From: Plasmodium malariae
Taxonomy: Eukaryota; Apicomplexa; Aconoidasida; Haemosporida; Plasmodiidae
Direction: 5' to 3'
Assembly (NCBI RefSeq): GCF_900090045.1
Contig: NC_041777.1
Span: 1,236,501-1,300,500, forward strand
DNA length: 64,000 nt
A program made the position numbers and the translations under genes. Below, piece after piece: positions 40,054 through 53,690 of this stretch. The first letter of the stretch is position 1, and the number at the start of each line of letters is the position of its first letter. The notes under the pieces were generated by a model. That model was given only the letters and a program-made list of their open reading frames with translations, did no database searches and was not told the DNA's origin.

Positions 40054-42319
40054 GTAAATAAGATTATATATTTATTTTTATAAGGAAATAATTTATATGA
40101 AGTAATATCCGCAATATCGTTATTTATATATTTATTAAAAATAACTATAATTAACTAAATTTTGCAATTACTCCTACATATACACGCCATATTTTACACA
40201 CAAAAATAAAATACATTCATATCTTTTTAGTGAATTTTAACGTTTTAATGTATTTGAATTCTTATCATAATGTATTTTTTATGTTAAATATATATGTCAT
40301 AATAAATATATTTTTTTCCTATTTAGATTCATTTTTATAAAAACCCTATACTTGTACATAAAAATTAATATATAATAGAAAATTTCAAATGATTTTATAG
40401 AATTTTTTTGATATTTTTTATTCTAACTAAAAAGTGATTTCTATAGTATATCTTGTTCTAGTACAAAATTATTATTTTTTCAGGTTATTAAGAAAATATA
40501 TTATTAGTTTTAAATTATCAATAAATGTATGCTCTTTGCTATATAATGAAAGAAAGTTAATATATTTTGTTTTGTTGATATGTATACATATTTTGTTTTA
40601 TAGTAATAAAATTTTATATATGTCTGTATGAATCTATGTTATCATTATTGGTAATCAAAAAATATATATGTTTATTATTAAAATATAATAATATATATTT
40701 AATTTTTTTTTTGAACATATTTTCTATTTTTCATGCATATAACGATAGGAAGAAGGAGCTACTATAATTTTAAAAATATATATAATTATGAATATATTTT
40801 TTTATTCAAAATTAATAATGCATTAATATTTATAACGCTCATATCTAAATAAAATGAAATTAAAAAAACTATTTATTATGCATTTGTAAATAATGCATAG
40901 GTATATAACTTTTTTTTTTTTGGTCACATAAGTTTTATTTTGTTGAATTTAAGAGCCCTATATTTTTTGTACAACGTTAAATTATATAAGTGTAAGGTAT
41001 ATGATTTCATAAATGAATGTTTTATTAATAATTTTCGTGACTGAATTTTACATAATAAATATTTTTTAATGGAATCATATGAAAATTACAATATAATTTT
41101 AATACGCATTTTAGATATCACATTTACTTGCTCTTAAAAAGTATTTTTTAATTATTAAAATAATACATGCATGTTTTTTTCTTTGTAAAAATATAATAAA
41201 GTGATAGATAATAGCAGAGTTATATATGCGAATTAGTGTGTATAGTGAAAGGGAAGAAATTTATAATAAAAATATTAATATAAAATATTTATATGTATTT
41301 TATTTATATAATATGAATTATATCTGTATATTATTAAAATTTTTTCTTCTGTTATTGCGATATATATATATAAAATAATTATATTACGATATTATTATTT
41401 TTTTTTTTAAATAATACGATATTTTGTTTTAGTAATATTTATAAGACATAAAATGGGAATATTCTAAAAAAATCGAAAAATTTGAAGTTGAATTATTTAA
41501 AACTGTTACATATTTAGCTGTATAAGAAAAATAAAATAAATAAATATTAAGTTGTAATACATTATATATTAGTATATATATTATATTATTTGATTTATAT
41601 TCGCATATATGTATCTGTACGTGTTTTCAATATTAAAAATGTAAACTTATTTAACCATTTTTATTTTTTATTAAGCATTAAAAAAATTTATTATATTATA
41701 TTTTTCTAAAATGAATTTACTAAAATTTATCATCTTTTATTTTTTAATAATATATTAATAGTTAATAATATTAATAATTAAAAACTATTTAAAAATATAC
41801 AGATTATATGGGAAAATTGGAAAATGATATTAAATAAAAGAAAGAATATGCCTAATACATAAAAATGAGGTATATATTACAAAAATATTCTTTAATATAA
41901 GATATAAAAACTATTTTTATTTGAATTGCAAAATTAAAGGAAAAATTATAATAATAAGAAATTATCTTACAATTAGAAGAAGATATTTGTAAATTATTTA
42001 TTTTTATTCCCTCAAATTATTAGTTTTTCATTTATATGTACTTTTATACCGTACATGAATTTTATATAACGAAATATTCTGTTTTAATGTAATTCCAAGA
42101 AGGAATATTAGTAGAGTATTTTGAACAGGTTTCGCTTTGCCATTGATAATTAAGTAAAATTTTTTATGAACAAAAAAAAATAGAAAAAGACTTTTTTTTA
42201 ATCTTTTGCTTATTAGGTTTTTAATTTTCCCTGTAGCTATTATTCTTCTAATTGTATATATATTTATTTTTTATATAAGTTTGAATTATATTCTAATATA
42301 TACAAACATATATGATTAA
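40054..42319. other. intergenic DNA, 3' flank of the l-type gene
   Basis: Shared 3' motif AGTGAATTTTAACGTTTTAA near 40231 and the second flank block near 40480-40545. The open stretch at 40434-40631 overlaps that flank homology and is not called. Confidence 0.55.
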
Positions 42320-44420
42320 AAAATATAAATTACATATCTATATATCCATACAAGGTTCTTAACAACTTAAATTGACTCTTTCGTTTCATTTTTATATTTC
42401 TCCTTTTTACCCCGCTTTTTTCTTTTTTTTTTTGCATTTAGTTTTCGAAAAATTAAAATAAAATAATAACATATTATTAAATATTAATGGAATTATTTCT
42501 TGTGTATACTTTTCTAAATTAAGGTAAAGCATAAATTGCATTTTGCAGTTGTGAAGAGACACTGAAATGCGAGTATTACCCTGACCTGTTGTAATAATTG
42601 GAATGATAAATGTAACTATAATTGTAAATTTTACTTTATTTTCTGCGTTTTGTATACTATTTTTTACCATAGGCTTAGATATTAATGGAGTATGCATGAA
42701 AAAATTTTAATAATTGTAAAAAGTGAAAACTGCATACATTATCAATATGTATGGGTATGAATTATCTATATGATAATCCTAAGCATTTATATTTATTTTT
42801 TTAGGATACAAGAATCTCTATCAAGACAACTTATTCACGTAGAAAGAATGTTACTCCGATGGTGTAGAAAATGGAGAGTAAGCAAATTCCTATCTTACGA
42901 AACGATGCGTAACTCGTAGAAAATGAAAATAAGAAATATATAAAAATGTAAAATAAAATGAAATGTTATTTATAATGATACAAAATATATGTATAATTGT
43001 AAACTTTTGAAATTAATTTTTTCCCCCTTTTTTTTCTATATTAAGAAAACAATTACAAAGATGCTTTTGTAAAAACGAAGATATATTTACATTTGCAAGT
43101 CTTATGCAAAAGAGACTGAAAAAAATGGAAATGTATCTGTTTTCAAATTTTTTTTTTATTTATTCCTGCTTGCCTTAATTGGTATATAAAACATAAAATG
43201 CACGAAATAAGGAAGTAATTGTATATTCTCGAGACATCGACGTATTAGAGCTGAAAAAAATTGTTTTAAAAGAATTTATAATAATCAATCATGCTACTGT
43301 ATCGTGTACATATACGTGTGCCTATAAATATGAGCATATGTGCAGGTATGTATGTACTTATGTGTAGGTGCAAGTGTATGTGCACATATGTATACTTACA
43401 TAGTGTACTATATCCATTTACATATTTTAATATATGTACTTTCTTATATTTCAAAATACCTATCGTTACTTTTAAACTTGTAAAAACATGTTAAATTATT
43501 TGACTATATTATTAAAAGAGGCGATGTAAGCTTGTTGTCTAATATAAACAGAGGGCACTTAAAAATAATAACAAATAAAACATATATGATATATCTTTGC
43601 CAGATTAATTTATCTATTTAATCTCATAAAATCATTACAAAAATTCCTTATTACGGTTGAGCTTAATACATATATATGTAAATTTCTTTTTATGTTGTTT
43701 TACTCATTTTATGTGACCGGCAAAAGAAATTCATGGGAAAAATATTTTTATAAAGACACTAATGCTAATTCAATCCGTTTAAAGCAAGATAAATAAAATA
43801 AGGTATTTATCATAGGAATACAATTATATGTCAATAACTGAAACAATTTAAGTATACAACTGAATTCATATCTATGAAGTTAATAGGGTAGTATTACACA
43901 CGATTATATATTTCTCTATGTATAGGACAAGCGCGAATATATATATCATTTTTTATACTATTTTTCTTAGTATATTTTTTATTATTTATGATCAAATGTC
44001 ATAAAGGGTAAAACATGTGTACAAATATATATATGTATACAAAATTTTGCCTATTGGAAATTTATTTACATGTCATTACTGATATTACTAACTTATGTTC
44101 ATCCGTTATAGATATGAACAATTTAGAATAACGTCAAGTGCATAAGAGAGTATGAAAAGGATGATAAAATTCAGATAAATGACAATGGAAAGTAAGAGCA
44201 ATGCATGAAGTTCATTGAAACATATACTTCTCTTACGGATGTTAATAAGGAAAAAGGAAAAATAGATATATATTATAAGTCACCTGAACAGTAAACTTTT
44301 AAAATTAATTATTTAGAAAGGAAATTCATTTAACTGTAGTCCAATTTACATTACTTCAAAATTGTTAACGTACTTTTGATTAGCTCTATTAACGATATTT
44401 ATATGGGAATTAATGTATGC
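42320..44420. repeat. segment B, a diverged copy of segment A, nature unknown
   Basis: Same order of anchors as segment A. Possible splice-like junctions are ACCATAG before 42672, TTTTTTTAG before 42805 and CTATATTAAG before 43047. After the last junction a frame of about 27 codons is open (KQLQRCFCKNEDIFTFASLM). The corresponding frame in A reads KQELQRCFSKKENG, so this piece may be protein-coding or a remnant of a coding exon. The preceding pieces are interrupted by stops. The stretch at 43300-43400 is rich in alternating purine-pyrimidine steps such as GTGTAGGTGCAAGTGTATGT and is the most GC-rich non-coding part of the window. The small open stretches at 42407-42697 (minus), 43266-43454 and 43291-43494 lie inside it and are not supported as genes. 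Confidence 0.7.
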
Positions 44421-47128
44421 ATTCATCGTAAGCATAGAGGAAGCAAAAAAAAAAAAAAAAAGAATACAAAAAATACAAAAGTATAAGAAGTAAAGTTAAA
44501 AGCGAATAAACGAAATTAAATAGTTCGTCATGGTATGACAGAAAAAATTTCGCATAAGTAAATAAGTGTAAGTAAACATGAACTGTAATTATATGTTTAT
44601 GCATATGTTCACAATTTACACCATCGTTGAGATAGTATCTAAAGAAATATACACATGTAATAATAAATAGTATGCACAAGGAAATTACATGTGCAAGTTT
44701 ACTTTTAATGAATGAATTTATTTGGAACATCGAAAAAGAAAAAAATTATAATTAGATATTTTTTTTTTTTTAAATTCCCTTAGATATACATATGTTATCT
44801 TATCTGTAGTAAGAAAGTGTTAAATATGTTTTGAAGAAATTAAATTAATTAGAAAAAATAAATATCTGTAAAGTTCTAGAGTAGAATGAAATACATATAT
44901 ATAAAACTCGTAATGATCCTAGTTTTAGGGATTATATTAACATATATAAGTTTGTGTGGACATATTTCAATAGACTTCATGGTTGCAATAGTTTTGTAAA
45001 AAGATTTAGTAGTTGTATAATAAGGATGACTGTAAAAATATAACTTAATGAAACAATAGAAAAACAATAATTTCGCTGAACCTATGTATAGAGCAAATTA
45101 ATTAATTTTTAAAAAAATATTAAAATAAAAAAAGGCATATACCATATTATTATATCATTAAGAACATGCTAAATTAGAACAAACCTAATCTATGAAAACA
45201 AAAGTTATATATATGGGAAATGATTATTACAAATGATATTATATCTACAATATTCTAAAAAAATATTAATACATTAATGTAAATATAAATGAATTAATAG
45301 ATATAACTATATGAATTAAATGTATATATTTAATAACGCTATTCACCTGTGTTATATGACTTCACTTATAACATGACTAAATATTTCAAGAAAAATAAAA
45401 ATTGTTTATAGTTAATACTGTCATTTTACTGAATATGTATGATTAACTGTTTTAAATTTACATTGATTTTTTTTATGAGTACAATATGGATAAAATAATA
45501 TAGGAAAAATATAATGCTATAAAAATTACTAATTCCATTAAATACACGGAATATTAGAAAATAGAAAATATATAGACGTTTATATGTTTATATAATATTT
45601 ATTATTACATGTTATATATATTTTTATTATTTATTAAAAAGCGCTATAGTATTATTTTATATAATCACAAAATTGTAAATTTTGACGATGTAATGGACAC
45701 CCATATGAAGGTATTGTTTAAAGGAATTTAAAAATTTTTTTTTTAATTATATATATACCAATATATATATACTGTATAATTATGAAAACACTAAATAAAA
45801 AATAACTTTTTTATTATTGTGAAATACTGTAATATGATAAAAATTATATGGCATACTATAAATTTCAAGATTTTACATATTTCTTTTCAATTACATAAAA
45901 GCTATAGTTTAATATATGATTTGTGGTAATATTTATTTATAAATTAATAAAAAATACATTCACTATTAATTCCTGCATAATGCTATTAAAAAGGAAAATA
46001 ATGAATTATGAATTTTCCTTTATTGTATTATATGTTATTTTTTATATATTTTTTTAATATATCTTCTCTATATAATTTTATATTCTAAATTATTTTAAAG
46101 TATTTTTTTATGGTAATTTTTTTTATTTAAATTATAACATTTACTAATTGCATTTCTCTGTCTGCAATTACTTTTTTATTCTTTTTTTCAAAATTATCAT
46201 TTCTATAAATATTATAAATTTATTTTTTTTTTCAAAAAAAAATGAAAAAAGAAAATATAAATTTAGTATTTGTTAAATTTAGTAAAATTTATTTTAGCTA
46301 TTATAAAAAAATATACTTTTTTTATTAAATATAAATTTTAGTATTCCATATAAACAATATGATTAGGAGTATATAAAAAAGATAGATTAGACAGTACATT
46401 TTAAAAAATTAATATTGTGTATGCAAACTAAATCCTATAATATCATTTCGAAATTTTTCTTGTATAAATATTTTATATGTCCTAGGTATATCGCACATGT
46501 TAAATTATAATTTATGCTGTAAGAAAAAACTTGTCTTATTTCTTTATTTTCTTTTTCCTAGAATACTATTATACATTATAAAATATTCTTGTATTTTTCA
46601 ATTATAAAATAATTTATAAAGTGCATAACTTGTAAAAATAACAGATATTATTAGTAGGAACCTTAGACAAAAAGTAATAACTATAATCTTAATATATGCT
46701 AATGCACCACTTCTTTTAGCATATATTTTATTTATCCTAATTGTAAAAAAAATTACTAACGTATGCTCAAAACTATTTTATTTTATTTTTTTTTTGGAAA
46801 AGTATTGATAACAAAAATTTAGAATTGTTCTTTTAAACTATTATGATATATATACATTTTTTGAGTATTTACTGATAAAATTAGTTCTACTAGAAATTAT
46901 TATATTTAATGTTGCTTTTTTATAACGAGCTTTATTGGAAATATTTAAAATAATATTTATAATATGATCATTTCCTTTTTATCCTTTATGTATGCATTTT
47001 ATTGGTGAATTTACTACAATTTTAACTAAATAAAATATCAAAGTATTTAACTATACCCTTTTATCAATACCTTGCATATATACATCAAAATTTGTACCTA
47101 CATATGTACGTTTTAAAATTAATACCAT
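44421..47128. other. gene-poor interval
   Basis: The start may be the ragged end of the segment B homology. Two small open stretches on the minus strand (44410-44730 and 44876-45067) are poly-Phe/Leu or low-complexity and are not accepted. No gene recognised. Confidence 0.45.
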
Positions 47129-48040
47129 AGTAAAGGGAAAAAACTTATATTTTATTTAAAACATATACATTTATTCTTTTTATTTGGATAAATTCTTATT
47201 TTAATAATGCTATATGAATATAATATAGAAGAAGGCTTTCTATATATTTTTATCTTCTTCATGTTGTATATACAAATATATACTTATAAGAAATTTTCCC
47301 TTATGTGGGAGTAAATTTTTGGCATTATAAATAATAAAAATATTATTTTTTCTTTGTTGTGTACCTCTGATAAATCTTTAGATAATTAGAACGGTACAGA
47401 TGAAACGTTAGACTCAACAAATTATATATTATTATTAGAAAATAAGGGGGAACTTATATGGGAATAATAATATATTATTTGGAAATTGATATTATGATTT
47501 AGACAATTATTATGATAATGCTGAATTAGATTATGATGAAAAAGGTTGGTTAAAATTATTGATAATTCTGGATTTGTATACAATAAATTAGAAAAAATAT
47601 TGACGTATGTTATATATAATTCACTGGAAGAGATACATATATATTTCTTGAAAAAATATTATATATAGGATTTAATCCTATACATATATACAGGAACGTA
47701 GATATCATATCGAGAAGAAAGGTTTAAAACATTTAGCATGTATGAATTCTCTTTAGCAATTACTCCATAAGGGTTTTTTTAAAGTTTTTATTACTTTTTT
47801 TATTTCTTATTCCATTGAGTTATTCACTATATATACTAGGTTAAGAACTACGAAGGAGATTAATTACTTCGGAGGAGATATATACATCTGTATTATTGTA
47901 AGTTACATTATTATATATTTTACTGCTTATAAATGTATCGGTAAAATTTTTAGAATAAACATTATAAGCAAGAGGACATGAAATTAAAGGCTACTTATAA
48001 TTAGTATACTGTTATGAGAAATATTTTTTTTAATGATCTA
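47129..48040 (+). pseudogene. decayed two-exon exported-protein gene
   Basis: About 47129-47214 is a signal-exon relic (TYILFKTYTFILFIWINSYF). Its start codon and GT donor are gone. The matching exon 2 starts at 47360 (CTSDKSLDN, stop, NGTDETLDSTNYILLLENK), where the acceptor AG has become TG and codon 23, which is R in every relative, is I. Further on are DYDEKGWLKIIDNSGFVYNK, EKKGLKHLACMNS, a hydrophobic segment (VFITFFISYSIELFTIYT) and a second one (IIVSYIIIYFTAYKCIGKIF), spread over different frames. The KKGLKHL phrase resembles the KKGLKKLDCYCE motif that I recall from other Plasmodium exported proteins, so this is likely a type other than l or m. It is heavily degraded and non-functional. 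Confidence 0.7.
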
Positions 48041-49529
48041 TGAAAATTTTTCTTTATTATTAATAAAATTGTGATTAAAAAATATTAACTGCATATTCAC
48101 AACTTGTTTTTATGTAACACATATAATATACAAATATATTTTAATACAGAAAAGCAAACAATTCTGTCTTAAATATTTATAATAGTTTGCATCTTCTATA
48201 TTTGTTTTAGTATTATAATTTATTTTGGAGGGTAATTTGGTTCCATGCCACAAAAAATAGATGTAATATATTTTTCGGATACATAAAAATGTGATATGAT
48301 ATTTCTCAGTAGTTACAGTAAAAGCATGTTTTTTAGTTACAATTTTTGGAAGTCCTAAATGCTTCATTAGTATTTTTATTATAATAAATACATGATCGTT
48401 AATTTAATATCAAATTTTACAATTTATATAACTTCACTGATCTAGTAAAGTAATTTATATTTTCAAAATTTTTAACTTTTTTTTTATGGTTGTAAATAAG
48501 CATTTTGATAAATCTTTTTAAAAATTAGTTATATACTACTTTTAATTTTAGCATATTATATAGTTCTTCGTTCAATAAAGTTAAAACCATGGGTTCTTTT
48601 GTTGTTATATGTATTTCTTATTTAAAGGTAAACATAAGAGATAATCTTTATGAAAAATTTATTATGATAATAATATGTTTAATAACTTATTTTATTTATG
48701 AATATTTTAATAAATCTCAATATTTTTTTCATAGTTAAAATATGAATTTATGAAAAACTAATAATACAACTCTCCTTTAAAAAATAAGTTATTTATAGAA
48801 GATTATTAACTTTTAAATACATAAATCTTTATATTTATCTGAGTTACTTAAAGGATAGTTCCTAATTCACTTTTTATCTTAGATAAATTTTAGAACTAAA
48901 ACTTTATATAAATATTATTAAAAATATATGTAAAAATATAAGAATATAAAATTATATTCAATACTACTGCTAACGGAATTAAACAGTTACATTATTATAT
49001 CAAGATAGTATTAAGTTTATTGAACAACTATTCTATACATTATTTGTTTATGTATAATTATTTTAGTTTATTTCTTCTAAATATATATTAAATTAAAAGG
49101 AAAATGAAATAAGTTGATAAATTTACAAACTTTTCATTCATAGATAATAATACATATTACAGCTGATTAAATATTATAACCCTCGAATGTTATTTTACAA
49201 AAATAAAAGATAAGTCTTTATTTACCTTTTAAAATATATACCTTTTTAGTTAATTAAATGGTTTGTTATAAATTTGATGTTTTATATATGTTCTAGCAGA
49301 AAAAAGAAAGAATAGATTTATAGTATACCTAATTGCAATAATGCAATATAAAACAAAAATCTAAGAAAAATATTTTTTTCATCTATTACTTCTACTATTA
49401 TATTGTTATAATAATTAATAGTTTCCTAAGAATAATAAGTTTTTCAAGAGTATAATAATTATAAAATTCGAACCATCAATAGGAAAACATTGTTAAAATC
49501 AGTAATATTTTTTTTAATGTATAAACGAA
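48041..49529. other. intergenic DNA
   Basis: No gene recognised. The minus-strand open stretch at 48110-48367 lacks any family feature, splice context or signal sequence. Confidence 0.5.
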
Positions 49530-49581
49530 CGCATTATCTATATTCTCTACATTCTATATTCCAAATATAATCAATATTTCG
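49530..49581 (+). promoter_or_regulatory. conserved upstream element of the array genes
   Basis: TATATTCTCTACATTCTATA then, after about 12 bases, TCAATATTTCG. It ends about 316 bp before the ATG at 49897. It is almost identical to the copy at 24021. Confidence 0.6.
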
Positions 49582-49896
49582 AATATTAAATAATCATATA
49601 TATTATTTCAAAATGAATTAATAAAAATTTTTTTTAATTATTTTATTATATGAAATAAATAATTTGTATGCTTTAAGTATTTATTAATGATTTCAATTTA
49701 TATAATTTTAATTAAAGTTTTTCTTGTCTCTGTTGTAAAAAAAAATTATAGTTATACACTTCTTATTATGTTTCTACAAAAAAAAAAAAATATATAAATA
49801 AATAAAAAATAATAGTGTCCATTATAATTAAAAGAATATTATATTATTTTTAATAGTACCCCTTCTCAGAATATTACCATTTTAATGATCTACGTT

Positions 49897-50910
49897 ATGG
49901 AAAAAAAAGTTAAGTTACTGTTATTCTTTAAAATTTATAGTTTTATCTTTTTAAGTTGGATATGTTATTTATATAATTATGGGGTATGTTAATATCATTT
50001 AAAGTTAAACGTATGACTTATATTCTTCGTGCTTTATTTTTGTTAGTATTTCTTTTTAGTGCGAGATGATTCGTTGAAATGATCCATTTTTTTTTTTTTT
50101 TTGCTTTTTCAGGTTATGCATAACAAAATTTTGCCTAAATGCCATACAAATCATCAAAAATTATATGCACGAAATTATCGATTATTGGCAAAATATAAAA
50201 AGAATAAGGCTTCAAGTATTGTATGTTTAAAAGAAGGGATACCAAATGGAGTAAACGATGAAAAATATATATATAATAATGATAAATGGGCAACAGAAAA
50301 AAGGAAATTATCAAATGGAAATTTATCACAAGGTGCAAAAGTCCACAAAAAAGATGTAATAAATAAGTCTTGTATATTTGAAACAAAAAAATATTCCTAT
50401 ATAGAAAGAAAAATATTCAAGGAACTTGATTATGAGAATTTTATTAAAAACAATAAGACAATCAGTAATAAAGTTTACAAAAAAATAATACGAAAAAAAT
50501 TGGGATCACTACTGAGTTCACCTATCCTCTTTTTGTTTTTTTTGCTATCAATAGGACTTATATTAGATGTATCCGCAAATTGTGGGTTTATATATGGGAT
50601 TACTAAGTTATTGAATTTATTTGTAAGTGGATGGTTCCGTACCTTAAATAATATGCTGAATTCTTCTTCTATAAAATGGATATTCCAGCCTTTGAAAAAA
50701 GTACCAGAACTTCTAAAGAAGAGTGAGAAAGTTAGGGGAACATTTATTGATGCTGGGAAGGCAGAAGGATATAATTATGCGCCGGTTTTTTTTGGTTATC
50801 TAATCTATGTTATACCTTTTATTATATTAGGTATCACACTTATATTAGGAGTTTTTTATTACCATAAAAAAGTTAAGAAATATGAAGTAATTAAATTGAG
50901 GAAAAGATAA
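49897..50910 (+). CDS. fam-l-type exported protein (exons 49897-49983 and 50113-50910)
   Basis: Predicts 294 residues, the longest l-type copy here. Exon 1 is 29 codons (MEKKVKLLLFFKIYSFIFL...). The intron runs from GT at 49984 to a CAG acceptor at 50112. The PEXEL-like RLLAK is at residues 52-56. The l-type block starts at about 116 (CIFETKKYSYIERKIFKELD). Membrane segment 1 is about 164-182, followed by a loop of about 70 residues containing a Lys-rich PLKKVPELLKKSEKV stretch. Membrane segment 2 is about 256-279, and the tail is YYHKKVKKYEVIKLRKR. The extra length is in the loop between the membrane segments. Translation could appear to begin upstream of the acceptor, but those four codons lie in the intron. 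Confidence 0.93.
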
Positions 50911-53690
50911 AATATATAATGTGAAACATATTTCTTTATGTAACGAGGTCTTTAATTTAATATAACAAATGCAATATATTTAAATATTTATTTATTAGTC
51001 ATACATATAATTCCTTAAATATTATAGTTACACTTATATATACATGTCCTTTTTAGTATATAATAGTTAAAAAATATGTTCTACAGTTCTTGGTGAATTT
51101 TAATGTTATAATATTTCTAAATATATATTTTAGTATATTGTTTAATATTAATTATATATTTATGGTTTAATATATATATTTAAAAATATATAGGCATTTC
51201 AAGAAAAATATATATTTATGCATTATAATTAATATATAATATGACAATTCATATAATTTTAATGAAGTCTTGAATTAATTTATATTTGCAATATATGAAA
51301 TAGCACATTCTATTTGTTTTTTTATTTCATCTTAGAATTATTATTTGTTAACACAATTAAACAACAAATTATTCTTTTAAATTGAACAAATTCGTCTTAT
51401 TTTTTATTCATCGAAATGAAGTTAGTATATTTTATTGCATTTATATAAGTATATTTTCATTAAAACAAACTCTAGAAGTTATTGTTTTATATATGAATTC
51501 TTATAAAACTCAACTTAAGGATATTTTAATACAAAGAGTAATATCGTCTGACAAAGAACAAATAATTTACGCTAATATGCATTAATATTTATATGAGCAC
51601 ATTCTTTAATGTAATATATAATACATTTAAACTTTATAAAATTCATATGTATATAAGAATATTATAACTTAAAAATAATACATAAGTTAAATGAATCTTT
51701 TTGAAAATATAAAATTTTGTGATTAGAAAGCATAAATATTTATGAGAAAATTAGCAGGACGTTATAATTTTTTCTAATAACTTATACATACAAATATAAA
51801 CTTATGTTATGTTTGAACGAAAAGTGTATAATATCGATTAATTAAAAAAATACATACATATATAGATCCATATATTACTCAATATCATAGATATATAAAA
51901 GAAACATGAATTAAATTATGACAATTTATTAGCATAAACTTCTTATTAAAATATATTCCATCATAAGCATATATTCATATTTTATATCTAAGGGTATAAA
52001 AAAAAGACCTACAATTTTTATAAATACAATAGTAGAGGATTATAAATTATAAAAGAAATTATTAAATAAATTTGTATTTTAGAAGGAAGAATATTTTTTT
52101 ATTTTCTTAAAAAAATATTGAAGAAACAAAAGTGATTTACATTATATAAGTATAACGTTGAACAAATCATCTATTAAACTTTAAATACTTCCAAAATAAA
52201 TAACATATTTAAAGGAATACAAAAATTAACATAACATCGAATATATAATTGTATTCAAAAAATATTGTAATATTGTTATATATATATATATATATATAAA
52301 CATAAAACGCGATAGAGTTATTTAATGAGATAATTAGCTATGTGGAAAAAAATGTAAAACTCTTGCGTTTGATATTCTAAGTTTAAAAAAATACGACTAA
52401 TTTAGATAAATATATTTATAATTAATAAATAAAAGTGCAAAAAAATATTTAGAAACAATGAACATTTCTAAGAAATATGAATACTTTATATAGGTAAATA
52501 CTTACTGTAATTTTATTATATATAAGATGAATTTTTCATATGTTGGATATGTATTATTATGAACTGTTAAAATTTGTTAACATATATACTAAATGAAAAT
52601 ATTAACTGAGTAAAATATTTTAGCAATTATATTATGAAAGTATAAAAAAACTAAATAAGTGCCTTTATAAATATCGCAATATTACTATAATTTAAAAGAA
52701 AATAAATATAATAATGTTAATTTTGGAAAAAAAAAATTTTTCTATGATTTTTTATTTACTTTCATTGATGAGTAATATTTTAGATGAAAAATAAAAAGGT
52801 TTTATATATTAGAAATTTAAAATAAAATTTAAAGCACTTCATACATTTATAATTATAAAGTAATATGTTACAACATATGAGGAAAATAAATATCTGAATG
52901 AAAAACATCTTTAGTTTAAAAGCATTTTTTTAAGAAAAATCATTTTATTTATGTTAACAGTTTAAATCATTTCTTTAAATTATCTTTCTGAAATAAAATA
53001 TTTCTAAAAGAATAGATAAAAGATAATATATTTATTTTAAAAATTTTAACAGAAATATTACTAACTAATAAATCGTAGTAAATTATTCAGGTATATTTTT
53101 ATATTTGTTATATGAATATTATATTCTATAGGTTATTATATTAAATATATTTCATTTTTATATATATTCTTGAATAATCAAATTATGTGCATTATTTCTA
53201 TGCGAATTTTACCTTTAATTTATTTTGTTTTATTTTGATATCTTTTTAATATTTATATAATTAATTAAAAAATCTTAACAATTCAAGTGGGTTAATGTAA
53301 ATATTTTTAAAATAGAAATTATTATATATATTAAAATGAATTAAAAATTAAATCTCTCACAAATTATAGACCTAAAAAAAGGATAATCTTTATTTACCTT
53401 TAGAACATATATTTGTACATAGATTAGTAAATATATATTAATTCTAATTTACAAATATACAATACACTATAGAATATTACATATGTTTATGTAGTTACTA
53501 ATGTAATACTATATATAATATAACAAAAAAAATTGGAATTTATATGGTTTTCTACTTTTATTAATATATTGTTATAATAAATAAAATTTTATTATAAATT
53601 AACAGTTTATCAAAAATATAATATTTATAAAAATAGAATTATATATAGCAATGCATTATTAATATTGACTACTATTCTAATTATATATAG
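50911..53690. other. intergenic DNA, 3' flank of the l-type gene
   Basis: Shared 3' motif TGGTGAATTTTAATGTTATA near 51092. The rest is AT-rich with no gene recognised. The open stretch at 51382-51585 is not supported. An AT tract lies near 52278-52298. Confidence 0.5.

Noticed and set aside
42407..42697. Minus-strand open stretch of 96 codons in segment B
   Set aside because: The equivalent part of segment A does not keep this reading frame, and it ends in a poly-lysine translation of a poly-A tract.
44410..44730. Minus-strand open stretch of 106 codons
   Set aside because: It is mainly Phe/Leu/Tyr/Ile arising from A- and T-rich tracts. No exon structure or homologue is recognised.
46655..46790. 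Hydrophobic plus-strand reading near 46700 as a membrane-segment relic
   Set aside because: One frame looks like a membrane segment followed by lysines, but it is too short and lacks any conserved neighbour to separate it from chance.
48110..48367. Minus-strand open stretch of 85 codons
   Set aside because: More balanced composition than most, but no signal sequence, no splice context and no recognised motif.
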